Origin: Flavobacterium frigoris PS1
GTDB taxonomy: Bacteria; Bacteroidota; Bacteroidia; Flavobacteriales; Flavobacteriaceae
Length of the DNA stretch: 64,000 nt
Assembly (NCBI RefSeq): GCF_000252125.1
Contig: NZ_AHKF01000020.1
Location: forward strand, 186,001-250,000
Reading direction: 5' to 3'
In this document: one piece after another, positions 45,226 to 53,726 of the stretch
How positions within the stretch are numbered: position 1 is the stretch's first letter
Layout of the letters: each line of letters starts with the position of its first letter
Program-made: the position numbers and the translations under genes
Notes under the pieces: generated by a model
Databases searched by the model: none
What the model saw: the letters and a program-made list of their open reading frames with translations, nothing else
Told to the model about the DNA's origin: nothing

Positions 45226-46563
45226 ATGAGCTATTTAGACAATATATTATTTGCCATATTATTGGTTATCGGATTTGGTTATTTTTTTAGCAGTATAAAA
45301 AAAATCAAGCGAAACATAAATCTAGGTATAGAAGTGGATCGTAAAGACAATCCGTCTGCACGTTGGAAAAACATGGCTATGATAGCTATGGGACAATCCA
45401 AAATGGTTAAAAGACCGATAGCGGGAGCGCTTCATATTGTTGTTTATTTAGGATTTATTATTATTAACATTGAGTTGTTAGAAATTATCATTGATGGTTT
45501 GTTTGGTACGCACAGAGTTTTTGCCTTCTTAGGTTCTTTCTATGATGTATTGATTGGTTCTTTCGAGATATTGGCGCTACTGGTTCTTGTCGCAGTAACT
45601 ATTTTTTGGATAAGAAGGAATGTGATAAAATTGAAACGTTTTGTTATGGGGGATTTAAAAGGATTTCCTAAAAATGATGCTAATTATATACTTTATTTTG
45701 AAGTTGTTTTAATGACTTTGTTTTTACTAATGGACGCTTCTGATCTGCATTTGCAAAACGTATCAGGAGGTTTTTCTCACTTTATAAAAGCAGGTTCTTT
45801 TCCGGTAAGTCAATTTATTGAGCCTTTATTTAATGGAATGGCAAATGAATCTGTGATGCTTCTTTTTGAAGCTTTCTGGTGGCTGCATATTGTAGGTATT
45901 TTAGTTTTTATGAACTATTTGTATTTTTCGAAACACTTACATATACTCTTGGCTTTTCCAAACACGTATTTTGCCGACTTGAATCCTTTAGGACAGTTTG
46001 ATAATTTAGGAGCAGTAACCAAGGAAGTTAAAATGATGATGGATCCAAATGCTGATCCATTTGCAGCAGCACCTGCACCAGCAGAAGGAGAAATTCCTGC
46101 TAAATTTGGAGCTAGTGATATTCAGGATTTGAACTGGGTACAGCTGTTAAATGCATATACTTGTACTGAATGTGGTAGATGTACATCAGCTTGTCCAGCA
46201 AATATAACGGGTAAGAAACTGTCTCCTCGTAAGATTATGATGGATACCAGAGATAGAATGGAAGAGGTAGGTAAAAATATTGATGCTAATAAGGGTGTTT
46301 TTATTCCAGACAACAAAAGTTTGCTAAATGATTATATAACAGCTGAAGAACTTTGGGCTTGTACATCATGTAATGCATGTGTTGAGGAATGTCCAGTAAA
46401 CATTAGTCCTCTTTCTATTATTATGGATATGAGACGTTATTTAGTTATGGAACAAAGCGCTGCTCCAATGCCTTTAAACGCAATGATGACCAATATAGAG
46501 AATAACGGAGCGCCATGGCAATACAACCAACAGGATAGGTTAAATTGGAAAAATGAAAGCTAG
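45226..46563 (+). CDS. Membrane Fe-S protein with two 4Fe-4S clusters
   Basis: A 445-residue membrane protein. Several transmembrane segments (near residues 3-20, 65-90, 105-135, 170-190 and 225-245) precede a cytoplasmic ferredoxin-like region. That region has two cluster motifs: CTECGRCTSACPAN and CTSCNACVEECPVN, each CxxCxxCxxxCP. The end ENNGAPWQYNQQDRLNWKN is typical of HdrD/GlpC-like electron-transfer proteins. ATG 45226 is preferred to an upstream in-frame ATG (45157) that lies inside mlaD. Its partner is the cysteine-rich gene at 46762 (198 bases away). Together they resemble a split heterodisulfide-reductase/lactate-dehydrogenase-type electron carrier; the electron donor and acceptor are unknown. 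Confidence 0.85.
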   Translation: MSYLDNILFAILLVIGFGYFFSSIKKIKRNINLGIEVDRKDNPSARWKNMAMIAMGQSKMVKRPIAGALHIVVYLGFIIINIELLEIIIDGLFGTHRVFAFLGSFYDVLIGSFEILALLVLVAVTIFWIRRNVIKLKRFVMGDLKGFPKNDANYILYFEVVLMTLFLLMDASDLHLQNVSGGFSHFIKAGSFPVSQFIEPLFNGMANESVMLLFEAFWWLHIVGILVFMNYLYFSKHLHILLAFPNTYFADLNPLGQFDNLGAVTKEVKMMMDPNADPFAAAPAPAEGEIPAKFGASDIQDLNWVQLLNAYTCTECGRCTSACPANITGKKLSPRKIMMDTRDRMEEVGKNIDANKGVFIPDNKSLLNDYITAEELWACTSCNACVEECPVNISPLSIIMDMRRYLVMEQSAAPMPLNAMMTNIENNGAPWQYNQQDRLNWKNES

Positions 46564-46761
46564 GAATAAATAATGTTTTTGAAAAAGTATGATTAGGATT
46601 ATTTTAAGATAAATACATTAAAAAGGAAGTCAACATAGTTACAGCGAATGATCTTTAGCTTTAACAAAGTTATTATTCGGCTTTTTTTATCACAGGCAAC
46701 AGTAATAAATATTAGATATCAGATTTTTATAATTTGATCTTTAAACTTTAAAAAAAAATAT

Positions 46762-47553
46762 ATGTCAGAGAATTTAATAGTGCCAACCATGGCAGAAATG
46801 CTAGCTCAAGGGAAGCAACCAGAGGTTTTATTTTGGGTAGGTTGTGCAGGAAGTTTTGATGATAGAGCAAAAAAAATAACAAAAGCATTTGTGCGAATTT
46901 TAAACCGTACAAATGTTTCCTTCGCGGTGCTTGGTACGGAAGAAAGCTGTACTGGAGATCCTGCAAAAAGAGCTGGAAATGAATTTTTATTTCAAATGCA
47001 AGCGATGATGAACATTGAAGTTCTGAATGCTTATGAAGCAAAAAAAATAGTTACTGCTTGTCCGCATTGTTTTAATACTTTAAAAAATGAATATCCTGAA
47101 TTAGGTGGGAAGTATGAGGTAGTGCATCATACTGAGTTTTTGAAATCACTTTTAGATGATGGAAGATTAACTATTGAAGGAGGACAATTTAAAGGAAAAA
47201 AAATCACATTCCATGACCCCTGTTATTTGGGACGAGCTAATAAGGTTTATGAAGCTCCAAGAGATTTAATTAGGAAACTAGATGTCGAATTAGTTGAAAT
47301 GAAACGTTCTAAAGCTAATGGTTTATGTTGTGGTGCAGGTGGAGCGCAAATGTTTAAAGATGCTGAGCCTGGAAACAAAGAGGTCAATGTGGAAAGGACC
47401 GAAGAGGCATTAGAAACTAAACCAGATATTATTGCCGCAGGTTGTCCGTTTTGTAATACAATGATGACTGATGGTGTAAAAAACAAAGAAAAAGAAGGTG
47501 ATGTAAAAGTGATGGATATTGCGGAGTTAATTGCTAACGCCGAAGATTTGTAA
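46762..47553 (+). CDS. Cysteine-rich (CCG-domain) Fe-S protein
   Basis: A 263-residue soluble protein with two CCG modules. The first motif region holds VGCAGSFDDRAKKITKAFV and VTACPHCFNTLKNEYPE; the second holds FHDPCYLGRANKVYEAPRDL, GLCCGAGGAQMFKD and AAGCPFCNTMMTDG. This is the pattern of heterodisulfide-reductase HdrB/GlpC-type subunits that hold unusual Fe-S clusters. With the membrane Fe-S protein just upstream it probably forms one electron-transfer complex. The substrate is not evident from sequence; the gene run contains no obvious dehydrogenase flavoprotein. The terminator at 47578-47606 ends this part of the run. Confidence 0.88.
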   Translation: MSENLIVPTMAEMLAQGKQPEVLFWVGCAGSFDDRAKKITKAFVRILNRTNVSFAVLGTEESCTGDPAKRAGNEFLFQMQAMMNIEVLNAYEAKKIVTACPHCFNTLKNEYPELGGKYEVVHHTEFLKSLLDDGRLTIEGGQFKGKKITFHDPCYLGRANKVYEAPRDLIRKLDVELVEMKRSKANGLCCGAGGAQMFKDAEPGNKEVNVERTEEALETKPDIIAAGCPFCNTMMTDGVKNKEKEGDVKVMDIAELIANAEDL

Positions 47554-47577
47554 TTAACCAGCCTAGGATATAATGAA

Positions 47578-47606
47578 AAGGTTAAAACGTCATTCGTTTT
47601 AACCTT
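47578..47606 (+). terminator. Terminator after the CCG-domain gene
   Basis: AAGGTTAAAACG pairs with CGTTTTAACCTT (12-base perfect stem), followed by a T-run. Confidence 0.92.
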
Positions 47607-47740
47607 TTTTGTTTTTAATAACTTTCCAAAGTAGGTTAATGTTTTTTTTCAAAAGCATTTCATGTTAGAATTGTTTTTTTATAGTGATAGATCAAATTAT
47701 ATAAATGTAAAGCCTTATTTTTGTAAAATAAACAATCATT

Positions 47741-48223
47741 ATGCTAGTAGATTTTAATACACTTCCTGAAGAATCCAGAATATGGATCTATCAATGCAAT
47801 CGCAAATTTTCGGACGCTGAGTTTGCAGAAATTGAAATTGACTTGAAATCCTTTCTTGAAAGTTGGGCTGCACATGGCACTGGGCTGGCTTCATCATATC
47901 AACTAAAATACAACCGTTTCATAATTATTGCTGTTGATCAAGAGGTACAAGCGGCAACAGGATGTTCGATAGATTCATCAGTTGAGTTCATACAAGGTTT
48001 GGAAAAGAAATACAATGTTGATTTACTGGATAAAATGAATGTTACCTTTAAACTAGGAGAGCACATTGCACATAAGCCATTAATTGATTTCAAAAAAATG
48101 GTAAAGGATAAAGCAGTTACTGAAAACACTATTGTCTTCAATAACTTGATCAATAATATTCAGGAATACAATGAATCTTGGGAAGTTCCGGCTATCGATA
48201 GTTGGCACAGCCGTTTTTTCTAA
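47741..48223 (+). CDS. Conserved Bacteroidota protein of unknown function
   Basis: A 160-residue cytoplasmic protein, often labelled ABC transporter ATPase in flavobacterial genomes. I see no Walker A, Walker B or signature motif, so that label is not supported. Features seen are ESRIWIYQCNRKFSDAEFAE at the N-terminus and IIIAVDQEVQAATGCSIDSS with a single conserved-looking Cys in the middle. The short terminal end WEVPAIDSWHSRFF is also distinctive. The protein has no membrane segments. It is transcribed 15 bases before the NagZ-like fusion, so an operon and a link to wall recycling are possible, but nothing more can be said. Confidence 0.8.
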   Translation: MLVDFNTLPEESRIWIYQCNRKFSDAEFAEIEIDLKSFLESWAAHGTGLASSYQLKYNRFIIIAVDQEVQAATGCSIDSSVEFIQGLEKKYNVDLLDKMNVTFKLGEHIAHKPLIDFKKMVKDKAVTENTIVFNNLINNIQEYNESWEVPAIDSWHSRFF

Positions 48224-48238
48224 AATAAATACATCATA

Positions 48239-51232
48239 ATGAAAAATACAGGCATCAGAATTTATTTTCTTTATGTCTTATTTTTTTTTATCGCCAGTTG
48301 TAGTGGCGTAAAAAAAAATAAGGCGAAAGTTGTTTTTTCTCATATTCCTACCGAAGTGGCTGATGTAGAAATTGATAAATTAGATAATACGTCCACACTT
48401 TTTGAAGTATCGGAACAAGGTAAAAAATGGGTAGACAGTATTTATGATGCAATGCCCATAGATGAGAAAATAGGGCAATTATTTATGGTGGCTGCGTATT
48501 CGAACAAAGACGAAGCTCATTTTAAAGCCATTGAGAAACTTGTTACCGAAAATAAAATTGGAGGAGTGATTTTTTTTCAAGGTGGACCAGTGCGGCAGGC
48601 TAAACTGACTAATCGTTTTCAAGCTAAAGCAAAAACGCCATTATTTATTGGAAATGATGCCGAATGGGGATTGTCGATGAGACTTGATTCTACCTATAGT
48701 TATCCCTATAATATGACACTTGGTGCAGTTCAAGATTTGAAACTCATTGAAAAAATGGGAGTTCAAATAGGAGAACAAAGCAAAAGACTAGGGCTGCAGT
48801 TTAATTTTGCTCCGGTGGTCGATATTAATACTAATCCCAAAAATCCTATTATTGGTTTCCGTTCTTTTGGTGAAGACAAGTATAAAGTCACCGAAAGGGC
48901 GATTGCTTTAATGAAAGGACTGCAGAGTGAGGGTGTTTTTACCACTGGCAAACATTTCCCAGGTCATGGTGATACGGAAGCAGATTCCCACAAAACGCTG
49001 CCTACAGTTAAATTCTCTAAGGAAAGGTTGGAAATGATGGAATTTTATCCTTACAAAAAAATGTTTGCAGAAGGACTTTCTTCTGTAATGGTGGCGCATT
49101 TGGATGTACCAAGTTTAGAATCAAGAAAGAATTATCCAACTTCAATTTCTTATAACGTGGTGACTGATATTCTGCAAAAAGAGCTTGGTTTTGATGGTCT
49201 CATTTTTACCGATGCACTTAACATGAAGGCAGTAAGCAATGTCTATAAAGCAGGCTTTTTAGATTTAAAAGCTTTTTTAGCAGGTAATGATATTTTATTG
49301 TTTCCTGAAGACGTACCGCTCGCAATAGAAATCTTCAAGAAAGCCTATCAAGACTCTTTGTTAACTGAAAAAAGAATAGCTTTTTCCGTAAAGAAAATAC
49401 TTAAATTTAAATATTTGGCAGGTTTGAATTCTTACAAGCCTATAGAATTAAAAAATTTGTATCAAGATCTTAATTCTTCTAAAAACGCGGCCTTAGAATA
49501 TGAGTTGTATGAGAACGCTATTACCGTTTTAAAAAACACAAATGCTGTTTTACCAATCAAAGAGTTAGAAAAGCAAAAAATTGCCTATGTAAAAATGGGT
49601 GATGCTACAAACGGTATTTTCATTTCAACACTCAAAAAATATGCTGAAGTAACGGAGATAGCAGATGGTAGTTTGGATAGTTTGCAATTAAAATTAAAAC
49701 CTTTTACAACTGTAATTATTGGATACCATAAATCTAATGTAGCATTTAGAAATTACGATTTTACCGACGAAGAATTATCAAAGTTGGATTTTTTGACAAA
49801 AAGCAACAATGTAATTCTGGATGTTTTTGCCTCTCCATATTCATTACTTCCTATCACTAATTTTAACAACTTAAAAGGATTAGTAGTTTCCTATCAGAAT
49901 AGTGCCATAGCGCAGGAAGTTTCTGCTGAATTAGTTTTTGGTGCGATTAGCTCTAAAGGTAAGTTGCCAGTTACGGTCTCTGCAGATTTTGTTGCTAAAT
50001 CCGGTCTTTCTACTGAAAAGTTAAATGTATTGGGATTTACTGCTCCCGAAAATGTGGGAATGAGCCCGAAAATTTTATCTAAGATTGACGGTATTGCCCA
50101 AAAGGCAATCAATGAAAAAATGGCTCCAGGTATGCAGATTCTTGTAGCAAGAAAAGGAAAAGTTGTGTTCCAGAAATCGTATGGCTCTCTTACCTATGAA
50201 GGTGAAGCGAAAGTCTCAAATACGGTCTTATATGATGTTGCTTCTTTGACAAAAATTTTGTCTACGTTGCCTAATGCTATGCTGCAATATGATTCTCAAA
50301 AAATAAATATGGAAACCAGGTTAGATTCCATGTTGTCTATTTTTAAGAATTCAAATAAAAAAGATATCCGTTTTAAGGAGTTATTATCTCATTATGCTCA
50401 ATTACAGCCTTGGATTCCCTTTTATAAAGCTACAATTGACCGTAATGGTAATCCTTTAGGTACATATTATAAAAAAGTTATGGAAGTTCCGTATTCAACA
50501 AAAGTTGCGGACAGTCTTTATTTAAGGGATGATTATCACGATACCATCATGAAGAGAATCGCTGATAGTAAGTTATTACCTCAAAAAGGATATAGGTATA
50601 GCGACTTTACTTTTATAATTCTAAAAGAATATTTGGAAAAGTTAACCGGAAAAAAATTGGATGAATTAAGTTATGAAAATTTCTATAAACCTCTTGGGGC
50701 AAATAACACTATGTATAACCCTTTAGAAAAAATCAATAAAAACAGAGTTGCACCTACAGAAATCGATACTTATTTCAGGCACCAAACTATACAAGGCTAT
50801 GTCCATGATATGGGAGCAGCGATGGAAGGAGGAGTCGGAGGTCACGCAGGAATTTTCTCTAATAGCATGGATGTTGCTAAAATAATGCAACTCTATTTAC
50901 AAAAGGGGAATTATGGCAATCGTGAGTATTTTTCGCAAAAGACTTTTGATGATTTCAACACCTGTTATTTTTGTGCTGAAGGCAATAGGAGAGGAGTCGG
51001 TTTTGATAAACCACAGTTGGGAAAAAGTGGGCCGACTTGTGGATGTGCTTCAATGACTAGTTTTGGTCACACTGGATTTACCGGGACCATGGCATGGGCA
51101 GATCCTGAAACTGAAATTGTTTATATCTTTTTATCCAACAGAACTTATCCAAATGATGCTGTAAATAAATTATCAAAAGGGAATATCAGGGAAGACATTC
51201 AAGAAATTATTTATGATTCGATTGAGTTTTAA
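48239..51232 (+). CDS. GH3 beta-N-acetylhexosaminidase fused to beta-lactamase-fold hydrolase, lipoprotein
   Basis: A 997-residue lipoprotein (lipobox IASC, residues 18-21). Residues about 75-600 are a GH3 hexosaminidase: PIDEKIGQLFMVAAYSNKDE, the catalytic-loop motif GKHFPGHGDTEADSHKTLP with the His-Asp pair of NagZ-type enzymes, and GLIFTDALNMKAVS with the Asp nucleophile. Residues about 620-990 form a serine beta-lactamase/penicillin-binding fold: VASLTKIL is the SxxK motif, RYSDFTF the YxN-like site, HTGFTGTMAWADP the third motif. In Bacillus, NagZ and the beta-lactamase-family amidase AmiE are separate and work together on muropeptides; here they are one chain, so the protein probably removes GlcNAc and peptide in turn. 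That pairing is inference. Precedes bshA by 122 bases. Confidence 0.92.
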   Translation: MKNTGIRIYFLYVLFFFIASCSGVKKNKAKVVFSHIPTEVADVEIDKLDNTSTLFEVSEQGKKWVDSIYDAMPIDEKIGQLFMVAAYSNKDEAHFKAIEKLVTENKIGGVIFFQGGPVRQAKLTNRFQAKAKTPLFIGNDAEWGLSMRLDSTYSYPYNMTLGAVQDLKLIEKMGVQIGEQSKRLGLQFNFAPVVDINTNPKNPIIGFRSFGEDKYKVTERAIALMKGLQSEGVFTTGKHFPGHGDTEADSHKTLPTVKFSKERLEMMEFYPYKKMFAEGLSSVMVAHLDVPSLESRKNYPTSISYNVVTDILQKELGFDGLIFTDALNMKAVSNVYKAGFLDLKAFLAGNDILLFPEDVPLAIEIFKKAYQDSLLTEKRIAFSVKKILKFKYLAGLNSYKPIELKNLYQDLNSSKNAALEYELYENAITVLKNTNAVLPIKELEKQKIAYVKMGDATNGIFISTLKKYAEVTEIADGSLDSLQLKLKPFTTVIIGYHKSNVAFRNYDFTDEELSKLDFLTKSNNVILDVFASPYSLLPITNFNNLKGLVVSYQNSAIAQEVSAELVFGAISSKGKLPVTVSADFVAKSGLSTEKLNVLGFTAPENVGMSPKILSKIDGIAQKAINEKMAPGMQILVARKGKVVFQKSYGSLTYEGEAKVSNTVLYDVASLTKILSTLPNAMLQYDSQKINMETRLDSMLSIFKNSNKKDIRFKELLSHYAQLQPWIPFYKATIDRNGNPLGTYYKKVMEVPYSTKVADSLYLRDDYHDTIMKRIADSKLLPQKGYRYSDFTFIILKEYLEKLTGKKLDELSYENFYKPLGANNTMYNPLEKINKNRVAPTEIDTYFRHQTIQGYVHDMGAAMEGGVGGHAGIFSNSMDVAKIMQLYLQKGNYGNREYFSQKTFDDFNTCYFCAEGNRRGVGFDKPQLGKSGPTCGCASMTSFGHTGFTGTMAWADPETEIVYIFLSNRTYPNDAVNKLSKGNIREDIQEIIYDSIEF

Positions 51233-51354
51233 TTCTACTCTTGAAAAGTCCGATACTGCTATAATTTAAATTCTAATTTGAGGGTTGTAATTTTTCCATT
51301 ATAAAAGGAATGGCATCTCTATTTTTCATAAATTCGTTACTTTAATATACATAC

Positions 51355-52518
51355 ATGAGAATTGCAATAGTTTGTTATCCCACTTTTGGTGGAAGTGGCG
51401 TTGTCGCTACAGAGTTAGGTCTTGAATTAGCTCGTCTTGGTCATGAGGTCCATTTTATCACTTATAGTCAACCAGTGCGTTTAGCATTGTTAAATCCAAA
51501 CGTACATTATCATGAGGTAAATGTTCCGGAGTACCCTTTGTTTCATTATCAGCCTTATGAATTGGCTTTATCTAGCAAATTGGTGGATATGGTCAAGCTT
51601 TATAAAATAGAAGTATTACACGTTCACTACGCCATTCCTCATGCTTATGCAGGATATATGGCTAAACAAATGCTAAAAGATGAAGGGATTGAAATTCCTA
51701 TGGTTACTACCTTGCACGGTACTGATATTACCTTAGTTGGGAATCACCCTTTCTATAAGCCAGCGGTGAGTTTTAGTATTAATAAATCAGATGTAGTAAC
51801 TTCGGTTTCCCAAAGTTTAAAAGACGATACCTATAAATTATTCAATATAAAAAGAGATATCCATGTGATTCCGAATTTTATTGAATTGGACAAAAATAAT
51901 ACTGATCCTAGTATTGCCTGTCACCGTTCAGTTATGGCAAAACCTAGTGAGCGTATTATTACACACATAAGTAATTTTAGAAAGGTAAAAAGGATTCCTG
52001 ATGTAATAAAAATATTCTATAATATTCAAAAGCAAATTCCAGCCAAATTAATGATGGTGGGAGATGGTCCAGAAAAAGAAAAAGCAGAGCAATTATGTCA
52101 AGAATTAGGTATACTTGATAAAGTAATCTTTTTTGGGAACAGTAATGAGATAGATAAAATATTAAGTTACACAGATCTATTTTTGCTACCATCAGAAACA
52201 GAAAGTTTTGGTCTTGCAGCATTAGAAGCAATGGCTTGGAGCGTTCCTGTGATTTCAAGTAATTCTGGCGGACTCTCTGAAGTTAATTTTGAAGGGATTT
52301 CAGGATACTTAAGTAATGTAGGGGAGACAGATAAAATGGCTGAGGATGCTTTGAAAATTTTAAGAGATGATAAAATACTTTTAAAATTCAAGGAAAATGC
52401 TTTAGAAGTGGCGAAAAAATTTGATATTAAAAATATCTTGCCGCTATATGTAGAGCTATATCAAAAAGCGATAAAGAAATATTCGAAAAAAAACAAGTCT
52501 TCGAACAGTGCAAAATAG
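51355..52518 (+). CDS. bshA: N-acetyl-alpha-D-glucosaminyl L-malate synthase
   Basis: A 387-residue GT4-type glycosyltransferase that joins UDP-GlcNAc to L-malate, first step of bacillithiol synthesis. The N-terminus MRIAIVCYPTFGGSGVVATE is nearly diagnostic of BshA. VLHVHYAIPHAYAGYM and TTLHGTDITLVGNHPF follow, and ESFGLAALEAMAWSVPVISS is the nucleotide-sugar site with the catalytic Glu pattern. Bacillithiol is a low-molecular-weight thiol reported in Firmicutes and several Bacteroidota. The bshB and bshC genes are not in this window. It precedes a PrcB-like lipoprotein gene by 31 bases, or fewer if the TTG start is used. Confidence 0.95.
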   Translation: MRIAIVCYPTFGGSGVVATELGLELARLGHEVHFITYSQPVRLALLNPNVHYHEVNVPEYPLFHYQPYELALSSKLVDMVKLYKIEVLHVHYAIPHAYAGYMAKQMLKDEGIEIPMVTTLHGTDITLVGNHPFYKPAVSFSINKSDVVTSVSQSLKDDTYKLFNIKRDIHVIPNFIELDKNNTDPSIACHRSVMAKPSERIITHISNFRKVKRIPDVIKIFYNIQKQIPAKLMMVGDGPEKEKAEQLCQELGILDKVIFFGNSNEIDKILSYTDLFLLPSETESFGLAALEAMAWSVPVISSNSGGLSEVNFEGISGYLSNVGETDKMAEDALKILRDDKILLKFKENALEVAKKFDIKNILPLYVELYQKAIKKYSKKNKSSNSAK

Positions 52519-52549
52519 CTACTAATTTTTGAGTCTATCTGTAAAAAAA

Positions 52550-52978
52550 ATGAAAAAGATCATTGTATCGTTACTTACTTTATTTTTAGTGGCTTGTGGA
52601 GCGAGTACGCCGATAAAATCTGATAGAAAGGCTTTGTATGAAGTTTTGACTCAGCAAAGTGACGGAGGCGGCAATATTCATTTCTTCGAAATTCTGACGG
52701 AACCAAATGAAATCAGAATGTTGCAAAACGATAAGAATTTGAGGAATAAAATTAGTCCAATAGATGTTCAAAAATCAAATTTCGTCATCTTGAACATGGG
52801 AGAGAAAAATACAGGAGGCTATTCTATTACAATTGAAAGTGTCGTAGAAACAGATAAAAATATAATTATCAGCGTGAAAGAGAAAGAACCGGAACCTGAT
52901 TCGATAGTTTCCCAGTCTTTAACTTATCCTTTTTGCGTAGTCAAAATAAATTCAAAAAAAGAAATTATCATTAAATAA
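52550..52978 (+). CDS. PrcB-domain lipoprotein
   Basis: A 142-residue lipoprotein: MKKIIVSLLTLFLVACGAST has lipobox LVAC. A start at TTG 52529 is less likely because it delays the signal by seven residues. The C-terminal half is PrcB_C-like (protease-complex subunit family): LNMGEKNTGGYSITIESV is the Gly-Gly-Tyr motif, followed by VETDKNIIISVKEKEPEPDS. In Treponema PrcB is a chaperone-like partner of a protease; here no protease gene is next to it. It ends at a terminator (52983-53004) shared with the convergent outer-membrane gene. Exact role unknown. Confidence 0.8.
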   Translation: MKKIIVSLLTLFLVACGASTPIKSDRKALYEVLTQQSDGGGNIHFFEILTEPNEIRMLQNDKNLRNKISPIDVQKSNFVILNMGEKNTGGYSITIESVVETDKNIIISVKEKEPEPDSIVSQSLTYPFCVVKINSKKEIIIK

Positions 52979-52982
52979 AAAA

Positions 52983-53004
52983 ACGCCACTATTTCTAGTG
53001 GCGT
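52983..53004. terminator. Bidirectional terminator
   Basis: ACGCCACTA pairs with TAGTGGCGT, 4-base loop, with A-runs left and T-runs right. It serves the PrcB-like gene and the convergent barrel gene. Confidence 0.88.
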
Positions 53005-53026
53005 CTTTTGCATTGTATGCTTTTTA

Positions 53027-53530
53027 TTAGAATTGGTATCTAAGTGCTAATGCCACATCAGAACCATAATTGTTTTTGTAATATCCATTTCCACCAATCT
53101 CTGGTCTAAAATCTAATGATATTAATAATGGGATATCAAAGTTGTATTCAATACCGATATCTCCAGCTGCGAATACAAACGTGTCATTATAAGAATTCCC
53201 GTTGTTGTCGTAATTGTAGCTACCTACACCACCACCTACACCAGCGTACCAATTGAAACCACCATCAATATTCCAAACCCATTGGTATAATGCTGCTAAT
53301 TTAATAGCGTTGTCATCATAACCATTATTGTTGAAATTACTTCTGTTTCTCCAACCTAAGTCTAATTCTAAACGATTATTTTGAGATAAAGCTCTTTGGT
53401 AAGAAAGTTCTCCTCCAAATCCACCATTGTCTCCAAAACGAAGTCCTAATGCATTTTTTGATATGTCTTGTGCCTGTGCGCTAAATGCTAATCCAATTAG
53501 CATAACAGCCGATAAAATAATTTTTTTCAT
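53027..53530 (-). CDS. Outer-membrane beta-barrel protein
   Basis: A 167-residue exported protein. Signal peptide MKKIILSAVMLIGLAFSAQA. The mature part alternates hydrophobic and polar residues and is rich in Gly, Asn and Tyr (NWYAGVGGGVGSYNYDNNG), ending in the outer-membrane-protein C-terminal residue Phe after LALRYQF. It resembles eight-stranded barrel proteins of Bacteroidota of unknown function. A -7 box at 53550-53557 precedes it. Monocistronic: the next minus-strand gene upstream starts more than a kilobase away at 54560. Confidence 0.8.
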   Translation of the reverse strand: MKKIILSAVMLIGLAFSAQAQDISKNALGLRFGDNGGFGGELSYQRALSQNNRLELDLGWRNRSNFNNNGYDDNAIKLAALYQWVWNIDGGFNWYAGVGGGVGSYNYDNNGNSYNDTFVFAAGDIGIEYNFDIPLLISLDFRPEIGGNGYYKNNYGSDVALALRYQF

Positions 53531-53549
53531 AAATAAGTATTTGTTAGTG

Positions 53550-53557
53550 CAAATTTA
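53550..53557 (-). promoter_or_regulatory. Candidate -7 element of the barrel gene
   Basis: Minus strand TAAATTTG matches TAnnTTTG, 20 bases upstream of the ATG. No TTG at standard spacing is visible. Confidence 0.4.
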
Positions 53558-53726
53558 CAATAAAAGGATATCTACGGAATTATAAAATAAATGTTAATTG
53601 TTTCAAAATTCACATGTTTGTATTTGTCAAAATCATGATAAGCCTATTGTTTATAGGGCATGACTGATTTTCATGTAGTGGTAATTAAAAGTTAATATTT
53701 AACTTAAAAAGATAGAATTATATAGG

